Positions 43,213 through 52,202 of a stretch of 64,000 nt of DNA are shown here, one piece after another. Both the position numbers and the translations under genes were made by a program. The DNA is from Pseudobutyrivibrio xylanivorans (GTDB lineage Bacteria; Bacillota; Clostridia; Lachnospirales; Lachnospiraceae). The notes under the pieces are model-generated. The model was given only the letters and a program-made list of their open reading frames with translations, made no database searches and had not been told where the DNA came from. The stretch is from contig NZ_CP043028.1 in the NCBI RefSeq assembly GCF_008935055.1, positions 3,218,501 to 3,282,500 of the forward strand. Direction: 5' to 3'. The first letter of the stretch is position 1; the number at the start of each line of letters is the position of its first letter.

Positions 43213-44085
43213 CTATTTTTTCTCGCTTAATTCACAAACAAATTCTAATACACTTAACGCATTAAATAACTGAATGCATTCATATTTTTCAATCTTCCTA
43301 GTACTTCTCCCATGAAGCAACCAATTTCTATTAATATACGGAGGTTCTATACCATTCTCAAATTTATAATCACCATCAACAAACAATCTATTTAGAAACG
43401 ATATCAATGAAGGATACATTTGCAAAAATAAAAAACGCTTTACAATATGTCCTGACACATTTTTAAAATGTTTGTTTAGCTGTATTTCAAATCCTTTTTC
43501 AGAAAACATCTTGTTATATTTTTTATAATCACCAAAGTTAATTAAACTCTTACAACGTTGTTCAATTAAGCCAACTAAATACATTGCAGAGGACATATAA
43601 TCTTCTTTAATATAAAAATCATATGATTTACCAAAATAGATCTTATCTGCACCATTAATATATTTTTTGCTCAAATTATCTATAATACTTGTAAACACAT
43701 ATAGATAATCCCCTTCGAAATACTCAACTATTTTTTCGGGTGCTTTAACTTTTAATAATGTATTCCACTCAGAAACTTCTCTAGGATTTCCATATTCAGT
43801 GACAACCCAACCATTTCTACCCAAATTTTCACTATCTGCTTTTTCATTTAAATACTTTTCTTCAAATTCTAGCTGTGATAGTCCTGCATCCTCTTTGGCT
43901 TTATATAAATATTCATCAATTTGCTCTTGGAGAAAATCTAATTTGATTTCTTTAGCAATCAAATTACTCGCGTCTATCAGTGGTTGAAGCACTATTGTAA
44001 GTTTATCAATAATTTCTTTGGTTTCCTGCGTTTTGGTAATACTTAAAATGTTATCATTTAATATTTGTATATCACTTTTTCCCAT
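43213..44085 (-). CDS. HEPN-like protein inside the type I R-M operon
   Basis: 290 residues, mostly helical. Near the C-terminus INRNWLLHGRSTRKIEKYEC contains Arg253-x4-His258, the R-x4-6-H signature of HEPN ribonucleases, in the 'R..llHG' setting typical of that fold. The N-terminal part contains LSQLEFEEKYLNEK and a conserved-looking GDYLYVFTSIID. The family is not recognised beyond this. The start at 44085 follows GGGGG. It lies 10 bases before hsdR and next to the invertible segment; an earlier start would enter recombination site 1. Confidence 0.6.
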   Translation of the reverse strand: MGKSDIQILNDNILSITKTQETKEIIDKLTIVLQPLIDASNLIAKEIKLDFLQEQIDEYLYKAKEDAGLSQLEFEEKYLNEKADSENLGRNGWVVTEYGNPREVSEWNTLLKVKAPEKIVEYFEGDYLYVFTSIIDNLSKKYINGADKIYFGKSYDFYIKEDYMSSAMYLVGLIEQRCKSLINFGDYKKYNKMFSEKGFEIQLNKHFKNVSGHIVKRFLFLQMYPSLISFLNRLFVDGDYKFENGIEPPYINRNWLLHGRSTRKIEKYECIQLFNALSVLEFVCELSEKK

Positions 44086-44101
44086 ATTTCCCCCTATTCT
44101 T

Positions 44102-44118
44102 ATAAACGATAATTTAGC
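44102..44118 (+). repeat. hsdS inversion site 1
   Basis: The 17-base ATAAACGATAATTTAGC is an exact inverted match to site 2 at 44822-44838. Its 14-base core TAAACGATAATTTA also occurs at sites 3 and 4. The codons read INDNLA of the specificity subunit. Confidence 0.85.
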
Positions 44119-44818
44119 TGAGCAAATACATACTTTATGCAACGCATGGCTTAACGATTATGCCCCTTTTGGAGGAGCATGCCCCAACGATTGGAAATTA
44201 ACTCCATTATCATCGTTTGCTCAATTCATAAGCGGTTACTCATATAAAGGTGCCGAACTTCAAGATTCATCAATTGCAATGGCAACTATTAAAAACTTTG
44301 ACCGCAAAGGTGGTTTCAAACTTGATGGTTATAAAGAAATTGTTCCATCAAGTAAGCTTAAACCAGAGCACCACGCTACTTTATTTGATACACTTGTTGC
44401 TCATACAGACCTCACTCAAAATGCTGAAGTAATTGGTAATGCAGAACCTGTACTAAGTCTCTCTGGTTACCAAGACATCATATTTTCTATGGATGTTGTT
44501 AAGGTATTGCCGAAGCATCCGCAGGTATCACAGTTTTTAATCGCAGCCTTGTTACAAACTCAGCAATTCAAGAGTCATTGTCTTGGCTATGTAAATGGGA
44601 CTACTGTTTTGCACTTAAGTAAAAAAGCATTGCCTGAATATTCATTAATGATGCCGAAGGACTTTTCTATATTAAAACCCTTAGATGATGCCGTTTCGGT
44701 TTTGTATCAGAAAATGGCATCAATCATTGAAGAGAATGTACAGCTTGCCAAACTTCGTGATTCTTTATTACCAAAGTTCATGTCTGGTGAGATTAACGTT
44801 TCAGACCTTGACATTTAG
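44102..44818 (+). CDS. hsdS: Type I specificity subunit, C-terminal half in inverted (silent) orientation
   Basis: Open frame, opposite to all neighbours, giving INDNLAEQIHTLCNAWL, then a target recognition domain (PNDWKLTPLSSFAQFISGYS), then the conserved helix LAKLRDSLLPKFMSGEINVS and a stop. It has no ribosome binding site, and the frame only continues upstream by chance into the HEPN gene. Read after inversion between sites 1 and 2, it joins in frame to the N-terminal half at 44815-45372 to make a complete HsdS. It is a stored specificity cassette. Confidence 0.85.
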   Translation: MNDNLAEQIHTLCNAWLNDYAPFGGACPNDWKLTPLSSFAQFISGYSYKGAELQDSSIAMATIKNFDRKGGFKLDGYKEIVPSSKLKPEHHATLFDTLVAHTDLTQNAEVIGNAEPVLSLSGYQDIIFSMDVVKVLPKHPQVSQFLIAALLQTQQFKSHCLGYVNGTTVLHLSKKALPEYSLMMPKDFSILKPLDDAVSVLYQKMASIIEENVQLAKLRDSLLPKFMSGEINVSDLDI

Positions 44819-45372
44819 ACCGCTAAATTATCGTTTATCTGCGTGTTAATTTTTATTTTACTATCTATATTTGATAGCAATTCTACAGCACATTTTATAT
44901 AACATTCGTCATAAAACGGAATCGGCATTGCTTCGAGAGATTTAATATTTAACGTTGGTTGTACAGTTGTATTTAGATTAGTGTTTATATAATTTTGCCC
45001 TTGGTTTGAATCTATAAAATACTTTACCCATAATGCCTTAGTCATATCTGGTATATCTACTAACGCTGTTGCCCTCACCAAATTACACCCCTCGAAGCTT
45101 TTGGGAACAATTGCAGTTTTTCCAACTGTCCCTACAACACTAACAATTAGTTCGCCCCCATGAAGCGAAGTCCTCGAATACTTCTCAGCAATTTCTTTTG
45201 TTGTTGTATCAAGTTCACTTAAAGAATTTAAACCAGCTATAACATTAAATACCTTTACTATCGGAACTCCACCTACAACACTTGCTCCTGGTTGTACAAT
45301 TCCATATCCAATTTTTCTATTTACCAATGATGATAAAGTTCTATAATCTGCCTTCATTTGTCTCCTATTCAT
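44815..45372 (-). CDS. hsdS: Type I specificity subunit, N-terminal half (expressed half)
   Basis: 185 residues with a single target recognition domain (YGIVQPGASVVGGVPIVKVF, then LHGGELIVSVVGTVGKTAIV) and the conserved central helix with SNIDSKIKINTQINDNL, ending two codons after recombination site 2. The start overlaps the recombinase stop by 4 bases. A half HsdS may dimerise to give a palindromic specificity (known for some systems) or be inactive. Confidence 0.85.
   Translation of the reverse strand: MNRRQMKADYRTLSSLVNRKIGYGIVQPGASVVGGVPIVKVFNVIAGLNSLSELDTTTKEIAEKYSRTSLHGGELIVSVVGTVGKTAIVPKSFEGCNLVRATALVDIPDMTKALWVKYFIDSNQGQNYINTNLNTTVQPTLNIKSLEAMPIPFYDECYIKCAVELLSNIDSKIKINTQINDNLAV
44822..44838 (-). 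repeat. hsdS inversion site 2
   Basis: Exact reverse complement of site 1. It lies in the INDNLA codons at the end of the expressed half hsdS. Confidence 0.85.
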
Positions 45373-46355
45373 CCTATATACTTTTTATGTGCTAGTTTAA
45401 CATTACTCTGTTTAACCATTGCGTACTGCAAAGTCGTATCAATTCTCTGATGCCCAAGCAATCTTTGTAATTGCTCAATCGGCATTCCTTTATCAATAGC
45501 CATTGTAGCAAGTGTCCGCCGGAATTTGTGCGGGTGCACTTTGAAAATATTTAGACGCTTCCCCATTTCACTGAGTCGATGCTCAATGCCACCAATTTGA
45601 ATCCGCTTATATGGTGCTCTTAACGTTACGAACAAAGCAGGATCATCATCTACTCTGTTTTTCAAATATTCTTGTAAATGTATTTTTGTCCTGGCATCAA
45701 AGTAGACTATTCTTTCCTTACCGCCTTTGCCAAGAACAATACATTCGCGCTCGTTAAAATTTATGTCTTTACGATTCAGCAAAACCATTTCTCCTATACG
45801 CATACCTGTTGACACAAGCATATCTACAATTGCCAAATCCCTTAACTCTCCGCAGTTATCACGCATCAATTCAAGTTCTTCGTCTGTATAAGTTTCCTTT
45901 ATATTACTTACAGTCTTAACTTTATGAATACGCCTAACAGGGCTCTTGATAATGTAATCTTCATCCTCCAACCACGCAAAAAAACTTGATAATATTCTTC
46001 GTATGTTATCAATAGTCACCTTACTTGAGCCATTTTGTATCTGATAATCTGTAAGATATTTTCTCAAATCTTCTGTTTGAATAATTCTGACATCTTTCTC
46101 CAATCCGCAAATCATGGTTTCAATTGTTGCCAAATAATATTTCAGCGTCTTTTCAGAACAACCTTCTACTCTTTTCGCTGAAATAAATTTTTCTACCAAT
46201 TCCTGGCTATCATTTTCTGAGTTGCCACCATTAATAAGTTCCACATCATATCTTTGAAGAACTTGATTTAAATTTTTTTGCAAATTTACCAATTGCTTGT
46301 TATCAAGGTATGGCAACATTCTCTGAACTACTTCAGAAATTAATTCATCTCTCAT
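45369..46355 (-). CDS. Tyrosine recombinase of the hsdS shuffling locus
   Basis: 328 residues. An N-terminal SAM-like core-binding domain (about 50-140) precedes the catalytic domain. All catalytic residues are visible: Arg186 (TGMRIGE), Lys213 (GKGGKER), His276-x-x-Arg279 (HPHKFRR), His302 (LLGHQ) and Tyr311 (LQYAMV). Its position between two hsdS loci, with inverted repeats in both, strongly suggests it inverts the cassettes, as recombinases beside phase-variable type I systems do. It overlaps the half hsdS by 4 bases. Confidence 0.9.
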   Translation of the reverse strand: MRDELISEVVQRMLPYLDNKQLVNLQKNLNQVLQRYDVELINGGNSENDSQELVEKFISAKRVEGCSEKTLKYYLATIETMICGLEKDVRIIQTEDLRKYLTDYQIQNGSSKVTIDNIRRILSSFFAWLEDEDYIIKSPVRRIHKVKTVSNIKETYTDEELELMRDNCGELRDLAIVDMLVSTGMRIGEMVLLNRKDINFNERECIVLGKGGKERIVYFDARTKIHLQEYLKNRVDDDPALFVTLRAPYKRIQIGGIEHRLSEMGKRLNIFKVHPHKFRRTLATMAIDKGMPIEQLQRLLGHQRIDTTLQYAMVKQSNVKLAHKKYIG

Positions 46356-46434
46356 ATCGTTACTCCTTATATATGTAAGAACGATACGGGCGGCAGTTCC
46401 GTATATTTACTCCCGCCGCCTATGAGAGTTTTAT

Positions 46435-47529
46435 TTACTCTTTTTCTTCATCTTTTTTCTGCAAGTAATAAAATTCTTTCTGAGTCTCAATCTCAGCTCT
46501 TAACTCCTCTTCTGTCGGAAGATATAATTTATACTTTGAAGCAAATAATTGCTCGTTCTCATGAAGCACAGAGTATTTTGCTATGTCCTCATCGGTGTCT
46601 GTACATAGGACAATCCCTAAAGTTGGATTATCATCTGATGCTTTTTTTAGCTCATCATACATGCGGATATACATATCCATCTGCCCAACATCTTGATGTG
46701 TAATCTTCTTTGTTTTTAAATCAATAAGAACAAAACACTTTAATATGTAATTGTAAAAAACAAGATCGATATAATAGTCTTCCTTTTCTGTATGAATGTG
46801 CTGTTGTCTTGCAACAAATGCATAACCCTTCCCTAACTCCATTAGGAATTTCTGCAAATTATCAATAATACTTTGCTCCAAGTCTGATTCAAGATAAGAT
46901 GTATCTTGTTGCATCCCTAAGAATTCTGCAATAACAGGATTTTTTATAAATTCCAACTTATTCTGATAAGACGATGTCAATTCTTTCATCTCATCTTCAA
47001 CAGCCTGCTTATCCTGTGATTTTAAAATTCTATAATAATACTGAGAAGAAACATTTCTTTGCAACGTTGTTGTGCTCCAAACTTGCTCATAAGCTTCTTT
47101 TTCGTACCATTGTCTAGCTGCTGTATCTTCTACCTGTGTTAATATTCTATAATGTGTCCATGAAAGCAAGCCCAATTGTGAACGAGCCTCGTTCATTTTT
47201 TCATTTGGTATCAATTGTGAACGAGCCTCGTTCACAATCTTTGGAAACATACGGTACACTTTTAAGCACTGATACAGTATTCGTTTTGAATACCCTTTTC
47301 CATAAATACCAGTCAGTTCCATTGATAATTTATCAACGACCTCAGCTCCATATTTTGCCCTGTCTTTTCCTTCAAGCACCTCTTCATCGATACGTTTCCC
47401 TATATACCAATTTCTAAGGACTAATGTAGTATCAACAGTCTGATATGCAAAATGTTTAGCTTCATCAATAATAGTGCATATGTCCTTAACCAGATTGTTT
47501 GTATTTTCATATTTAATGATTGTATTCAT
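46435..47529 (-). CDS. DUF1016 (YhcG-type) PD-(D/E)XK nuclease family protein
   Basis: 364 residues. The N-terminal DUF1016 helical domain (TLVLRNWYIGKRIDEEVLEG, then YGKGYSKRILYQCLKVYRMF) is followed by a PD-(D/E)XK-like C-terminal domain (about 220-345: DYYIDLVFYNYILKCFVLIDLKTKK). Such genes are often carried inside type I R-M operons; their role is unclear. There is an in-frame 13-codon duplication (VNEARSQL, then MNEARSQL at about residues 99-119) carried by a DNA palindrome. The ATG follows AAGGA by 8 bases. Confidence 0.87.
   Translation of the reverse strand: MNTIIKYENTNNLVKDICTIIDEAKHFAYQTVDTTLVLRNWYIGKRIDEEVLEGKDRAKYGAEVVDKLSMELTGIYGKGYSKRILYQCLKVYRMFPKIVNEARSQLIPNEKMNEARSQLGLLSWTHYRILTQVEDTAARQWYEKEAYEQVWSTTTLQRNVSSQYYYRILKSQDKQAVEDEMKELTSSYQNKLEFIKNPVIAEFLGMQQDTSYLESDLEQSIIDNLQKFLMELGKGYAFVARQQHIHTEKEDYYIDLVFYNYILKCFVLIDLKTKKITHQDVGQMDMYIRMYDELKKASDDNPTLGIVLCTDTDEDIAKYSVLHENEQLFASKYKLYLPTEEELRAEIETQKEFYYLQKKDEEKE
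47173..47238. repeat. In-gene 39-base duplication with palindrome
   Basis: CAATTGTGAACGAGCCTCGT... occurs at 47173 and again exactly 39 bases later at 47212. The second copy sits in a 12-bp-arm perfect palindrome (ATTGTGAACGAG, one centre base, complement; 47214-47238). The insert keeps the DUF1016 frame. Confidence 0.7.
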
Positions 47530-47553
47530 TTCATAAGTCCTTTCTTGGTTAAT

Positions 47554-47569
47554 ATAAACGATAATTTAG
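47554..47569 (+). repeat. hsdS inversion site 3
   Basis: ATAAACGATAATTTAG, sharing the 14-base core at 47555-47568 with the other sites. It lies just past the stop of the full-length hsdS, inverted relative to site 4. If the segment flips, the upstream half would end NDNL-V-A and stop. Confidence 0.82.
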
Positions 47570-47573
47570 TGGC

Positions 47574-48713
47574 CTAAAGATTGAGTTCAGAGACATCTAG
47601 CTCTCCGGACATCAATTTAGGTAATATAGAGTCTCTTGTGTTTCCAAGAACCGCATTTTCATACTGATTATTTATGATAAGTTCAAACATCTGTGATGTG
47701 GATTTATTAAACTCATCTATTACTTCAGTAGAAGGAATTACACACGGGATACTCATGATGTCAGAAGCACTAATGTTAGGTTGAGCGCTTCCTTGACCGC
47801 GGTTGATCACTTCCGATACTATTTCTGGTTGTTTAAGCGTACAATAAATAAAAGGCAGTCTAGATATTGGATTATCTCCAAGGAAAAACTTTCCAACACG
47901 CTGATTTACCAAAATTGTCTCGGACACCTTAGGAACCATTGTAAATTTACCAATTGTTGCGCCAGTCATAGCAATAAGTAGATCACCGCCACCTACTATA
48001 AAATCATTAGCAAGTGATATTTTATCCTCTGATACATATGAGCAATCAGACAAGTTCAAACAGTCTTGGTTTATGGATCCAATCTTTATGACAGGAACTC
48101 CTGAATCTTGCCACCATTTACTTTTAAAAGCGAAGCCAGACTTGATACTGCAGTAGTCACCTATACATCCATCTTTGCTTCTACTACCAATCATTTCTGA
48201 ATAAATACAAAGAGATTGCTGAAGTAAATTATCGTTTACAGTTTCATTTACCTGTATTTTTCTATCAAATAATGAAAGAATTTTAGCGATTCTTTTTTGA
48301 GTTATAGGATTTTTATGAATTACTATTTCCTGTTTTCTAATCATTGGTGCAGTAATTTGTGGTTGAGCAGAACCAGTTCCACTAAAAGAAATATTTTTTA
48401 AAACATAGTATAAATACTTCGCGTCTACAATATTTCTATTAGGAACTAGCGATAGAAGTCTTACTATTGGTAAAAAAGGTTCTTCTCGATAACATACCAT
48501 TCCGACATTTACGCCTCTCGCAGAAATCGTAACGGAATCCCCTTCTACCCTTGCCTTGTCGGTATATCCATATAACCCATCATTATCCATTCCATTTGAA
48601 TATATAGGAACCATAGTTTTCTCGGTTTTTACCTCGGATACTATATCCGGTCGATCTCCGCCTGCAGAAACTGTTGCTATATCCTCAATCAAATATGTTA
48701 CTTTTTCCATCAT
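47574..48713 (-). CDS. hsdS: Type I restriction-modification specificity subunit S (complete)
   Basis: 379 residues with two target recognition domains (about 10-130 and 190-320). The central conserved helix LFDRKIQVNETVNDNLLQQS carries site 4, and the distal conserved helix is LGNTRDSILPKLMSGELDVS. It selects the bipartite DNA target for HsdM and HsdR. It lies about 65 bases after a small gene that follows hsdM. Its second half is bounded by sites 3 and 4 and so is also invertible and exchangeable with the cassette at 44.1 kb. Confidence 0.92.
   Translation of the reverse strand: MMEKVTYLIEDIATVSAGGDRPDIVSEVKTEKTMVPIYSNGMDNDGLYGYTDKARVEGDSVTISARGVNVGMVCYREEPFLPIVRLLSLVPNRNIVDAKYLYYVLKNISFSGTGSAQPQITAPMIRKQEIVIHKNPITQKRIAKILSLFDRKIQVNETVNDNLLQQSLCIYSEMIGSRSKDGCIGDYCSIKSGFAFKSKWWQDSGVPVIKIGSINQDCLNLSDCSYVSEDKISLANDFIVGGGDLLIAMTGATIGKFTMVPKVSETILVNQRVGKFFLGDNPISRLPFIYCTLKQPEIVSEVINRGQGSAQPNISASDIMSIPCVIPSTEVIDEFNKSTSQMFELIINNQYENAVLGNTRDSILPKLMSGELDVSELNL
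48225..48238 (-). repeat. hsdS inversion site 4
   Basis: 14-base core TAAATTATCGTTTA on the + strand, in the VNDNL codons between the two recognition domains of the complete hsdS. Same reading phase as in site 2, so exchange keeps the frame. Confidence 0.82.
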
Positions 48714-48778
48714 TCACCTTCCACCTGTATAATAAAATATGGACTCATACTACTCTTTGAGACCTCTGCTAATGGTCT

Positions 48779-49144
48779 TTAAGATGATTTTACTTTACAC
48801 ACACTCAAAACATTACTTGAAGCGTTTTCAAAACGTATCACTTTAAACCAAGTTTTAAAATTACCGGCATTATGTCTATAGTATTCTGGTATTTTTTCCT
48901 TATCAGGTATCTCATGTTGAATCTTTTCTATATATGCCCAATATCTCCCCGTTTTTCCACTATGAATCAATAATATTTTAGGAATATTATTATTCATAAT
49001 TTCATCTATTACTTTCTGGGAAACAGCTGATCCAAGCTTTCCATACCAGACATATCCATACTTTTCTATCAATTCACTATGTGCAGCAATCGTCCCCATA
49101 TCTGGTGCAAAATTATCTGCAAATCTTAATGCAATTGTATTCAT
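48779..49144 (-). CDS. Small protein of the R-M operon, unknown function
   Basis: 121 residues. TIALRFADNFAPDMGTIAAH, EKYGYVWYGKLGSA, ILLIHSGKTGRYWAYIEKI and FKTWFKVIRFE suggest a compact alpha/beta domain reminiscent of PUA/EVE-like modules that read modified bases, but I cannot confirm this. It lies 10 bases after hsdM and before hsdS. The ATG follows GAGG. Confidence 0.6.
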   Translation of the reverse strand: MNTIALRFADNFAPDMGTIAAHSELIEKYGYVWYGKLGSAVSQKVIDEIMNNNIPKILLIHSGKTGRYWAYIEKIQHEIPDKEKIPEYYRHNAGNFKTWFKVIRFENASSNVLSVCKVKSS

Positions 49145-49153
49145 TTCATACCT

Positions 49154-50662
49154 CTATAAATCAAAGCCAATAGCCCCCAACTTTCGTCTAATCTCATCTT
49201 CGAGCTCGTGAGATTTTGCAAACATCTCCGAAAGTTCCGATGTTAATCTATCCATTTTTTCTTCAAATGGCTCGCCATCTTCTTCTTGCTCTTCAATACC
49301 TACATATCTACCTGGAGTAAGAATATAATCCTGCTTCTCAATCTCCTCTGTAGTTGCGACCTTACAGAAACCTTTAACATCTTCAAGTGTTCCATTTTGG
49401 AAAGCTTCAAATGTATCCGCAAGCTTCTGGATATCTTCATCATCAAAATCACGATGCTTACGATCAACCATATGGCCCATATTTCTGGCATCTATAAACA
49501 GCGTTTTTCCCTTCTGCTGTTTATTTTTAGAAATAAACCAAAGTGTTACCGGAATAGTAACGCTATAGAATAACTGAGTAGGCATTGCAATGATACCTTC
49601 AATCAGATCGTCTTCAATAATATTTTTTCTAATCTCTCCTTCACCACTTGTCTGTGTAGATAAAGCTCCATTTGCAAGTACCAAACCAATTTTTCCATTC
49701 GGTGCCAAGTGATGAATCATGTGCTGAATCCATGCATAGTTGGCATTTCCTGCTGGTGGTAATCCATATTTCCATCTAACATCATCTGTAAGCTTTTCCT
49801 GATTCCATGGATGATAGTTAAAAGGTGGATTAGCAAGAATGAAATCTGCCTTAAGTGTAGGATGTAAATCATTAGTAAATGTATCAGCCTGATAAGGTCC
49901 AAAGTCTGCATCAATACCACGGATAGCCATATTAATCTTTGCCATTTTCCATGTATCTGCATTTGCTTCCTGACCATATACAGAGATAGATCCTCTGTTT
50001 CCAGAATGAGCTTCAATAAACTTTGCACTCTGAACAAACATACCACCTGATCCACAACAGCAATCATATACACGACAGTTTTCAAAAGGTCTAAGAATAG
50101 AAACTAATGTCTTAACCACGCTTGATGGCGTATAGAATTCTCCACCACCTACGCCTTCCTTCTCTGCAAACTGCGCGATACAGTATTCATAAGTACGTCC
50201 AAGAAGATCTTCACTTGCCTCAGTGTCACTCATATCAATATTGTTAGTAAATATATCTACGACTTCGCCAAGGACTCTCTTATCAAGATCTGGACTCGCA
50301 TAGTTCTTAGGTAATACATTCTTGAGGACTTTATTATCTGCTTCGATTGCTCGCATAGCATTATCAATTACTGTTCCAATCTCTGGTGTATGAGCAGCTG
50401 AAGCGATTGTACTCCATCTTGCTTCTTCCGGAACAAAGAAGACGTTTTCCATAGTATATGCATCAATATCATCTTCAAATCCATCTCCTTCATCGACAAG
50501 CTCCTGATATCTCTTATCAAAAGCTGCAGAAATGTATCTAAGGAAAATAAGGCCAATAATAACCTTTCTATATTCTGCTGCGGGGATATGTCCCCATAAC
50601 ACACATGCGGCATCCCACAGTTGTTTCTCAAATCCAATATTTGCATTTGTCTTATCTGCCAT
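49154..50662 (-). CDS. hsdM: Type I restriction-modification methyltransferase subunit M
   Basis: N6-adenine methylase subunit, 502 residues. An N-terminal helical domain (about 1-140) precedes GGGEFYTPSSVVKTLVSIL, the SAM-binding DCCCGSGGMFVQSAKF and the catalytic NPPFNYHPW. It methylates host DNA at the target chosen by HsdS and is needed for restriction. First clear gene of the operon; the ATG follows GGAGG by 9 bases. Confidence 0.96.
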   Translation of the reverse strand: MADKTNANIGFEKQLWDAACVLWGHIPAAEYRKVIIGLIFLRYISAAFDKRYQELVDEGDGFEDDIDAYTMENVFFVPEEARWSTIASAAHTPEIGTVIDNAMRAIEADNKVLKNVLPKNYASPDLDKRVLGEVVDIFTNNIDMSDTEASEDLLGRTYEYCIAQFAEKEGVGGGEFYTPSSVVKTLVSILRPFENCRVYDCCCGSGGMFVQSAKFIEAHSGNRGSISVYGQEANADTWKMAKINMAIRGIDADFGPYQADTFTNDLHPTLKADFILANPPFNYHPWNQEKLTDDVRWKYGLPPAGNANYAWIQHMIHHLAPNGKIGLVLANGALSTQTSGEGEIRKNIIEDDLIEGIIAMPTQLFYSVTIPVTLWFISKNKQQKGKTLFIDARNMGHMVDRKHRDFDDEDIQKLADTFEAFQNGTLEDVKGFCKVATTEEIEKQDYILTPGRYVGIEEQEEDGEPFEEKMDRLTSELSEMFAKSHELEDEIRRKLGAIGFDL

Positions 50663-50707
50663 TATTTTGTTTCCTCCATATCAATTAATAACTAGTTTAC
50701 CAAATAA

Positions 50708-50980
50708 TTAGTCTATGTTAGTCTGTTTCAAAAGCATTTTCAAATAAAGAATAGCTAATTTGTTAAGCTTTTCAAGAACAAAGGTAGCATCAACTCTCAA
50801 ACATTCATAAGTGCATCCTACCAATGGAATCAACGATGAAATAGCAAGAAACAAAGCCTCTTCATGTCCAGTATCTCTTGCTCTCATGTCTATACCATGA
50901 TGTGTTGTTCCAATATTCATTCTATTACCAAAACATGATGCATGCGTAGCGAGACAAGCGAGTTCATATTCAGTATGCAT
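50708..50980 (-). CDS. Small protein of unknown function upstream of hsdM
   Basis: 90-codon frame with a helical C-terminal half (VLEKLNKLAILYLKMLLKQT) and several Cys/His residues. No clear ribosome binding site precedes the first ATG. It may be a short R-M operon leader gene or the tail of a lost gene. I do not recognise it. Confidence 0.35.
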   Translation of the reverse strand: MHTEYELACLATHASCFGNRMNIGTTHHGIDMRARDTGHEEALFLAISSLIPLVGCTYECLRVDATFVLEKLNKLAILYLKMLLKQTNID

Positions 50981-51092
50981 ATTGTTATAGGTAATATTTG
51001 AGATTCAATAGTTGTTAGCAGTTCTTTGACTTCATCTAATCTATATTTTTCTGTTATGGTTTGCGACATCACTTTATATCTATCCATCTTTA

Positions 51093-52202
51093 TTAATTAT
51101 ACCTCCACTCCCCAAACCCGCAGTTCTGAGCAGACTTATAAACCGGAAGTACCACTGCCTCCAGTTCCCTTTCAAATCGTTCGTATTCAATATCAGATTC
51201 GTATATACGATATCTTAATCTATCATCATTGAAATGTTTCTTTGCGCATTTCTCAAACTCTTTATGCACCACATCATACTCACGCATCATTCTGTACGAC
51301 TGATACTCTAGCATTGCCAAGCGTTTAAAATAGGTATTCCAGTCTGGCAGATTATTGCTCTTCGAACTATTGATGCTTTTCGTGGTAGGATTCAGGTTCC
51401 ACATCTCATCATGTGCCACGTACGACCATGGCACAAAATGATCTATAGAAATATCCTTTGAAGTAAGAATGTTCTCGCCATAAATCTCCTTCACTGGCTC
51501 TGGAGAAACCGTCAAAATCAGCTTCCAGTATTTCTTAACATCATCCAGCTTTCTTTCCTGCGGTGGATATAGTTTGTCTGCTATGCCAGGCACGTTTGGA
51601 TTTCTTCTTTGCAGATAGAGAATCATATTATACTCTAGCCAGCCTCGTATTATCTCTTGATTTTTCACGAAATAATTAGCCCAGTCATCCCTCACAATGA
51701 TTCGTGATGACAGGCCATTAAGCCCCAAGAAGTAATACATAATGTGACTGTGATTATTAATATTTTCCACAAGATTATCTTTTGGAACATCCCAGGCCTT
51801 GCCTTTTATTCCTGGCATAAAAGGAGCCTGAAGGCGATAAGGTACATTGAGTATCAATGTCCTCTTCTTTGAAATGATTTCTTTATCTTTTGTTTCTGAT
51901 AGATACGCTAAAAGGTCGGACTTTTTGATGCTGGATTTAAAGCTAGGATTTTTCTTTTGGATGAGCTTTACAACATCCTCCAGAGTATCCTTTGGCCCTA
52001 GGTTCAGACAGTACTCTGTAACCATATACCAAGCATTCGCAATCATATCATCCACAAGCTCTTCGAATGATATTTCATTGGTGCCAGCAATTACCTTTTC
52101 AAGAATCGCCTTAAACCAGAAAAATTTGTAGCACTCGCTGGTATTATCAAAAAGTCTACTAAGATATTCTATATGAAGTTCATCAGAATAAGGCAGAACC
52201 AT
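51093..52202 (-). CDS. HNH endonuclease domain protein
   Basis: 369 residues. The HNH centre is IDHFVPWSYVAHDEMWNLNP followed by NSSKSNNLP (about 275-305), with the Asp-His and Asn-x-x-K/N pattern of the HNH_4 type. The N-terminal ~200 residues are helical, with an acidic patch. It shares one base with the MazG-like gene upstream. Likely a DNA nuclease in a small defence or mobile cassette; substrate unknown. Confidence 0.75.
   Translation of the reverse strand: MVLPYSDELHIEYLSRLFDNTSECYKFFWFKAILEKVIAGTNEISFEELVDDMIANAWYMVTEYCLNLGPKDTLEDVVKLIQKKNPSFKSSIKKSDLLAYLSETKDKEIISKKRTLILNVPYRLQAPFMPGIKGKAWDVPKDNLVENINNHSHIMYYFLGLNGLSSRIIVRDDWANYFVKNQEIIRGWLEYNMILYLQRRNPNVPGIADKLYPPQERKLDDVKKYWKLILTVSPEPVKEIYGENILTSKDISIDHFVPWSYVAHDEMWNLNPTTKSINSSKSNNLPDWNTYFKRLAMLEYQSYRMMREYDVVHKEFEKCAKKHFNDDRLRYRIYESDIEYERFERELEAVVLPVYKSAQNCGFGEWRYN

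Larger units (their letters stand above)
44102..44838. other. Invertible DNA segment (hsdS cassette 1)
   Basis: Bounded by exact 17-base inverted repeats, 737 bases long. It contains only the silent hsdS half. In the present orientation the upstream half-gene ends with NDNL-A-V and stop immediately after site 2. In the opposite orientation it continues NDNL-AEQI into the second recognition domain. Confidence 0.8.
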
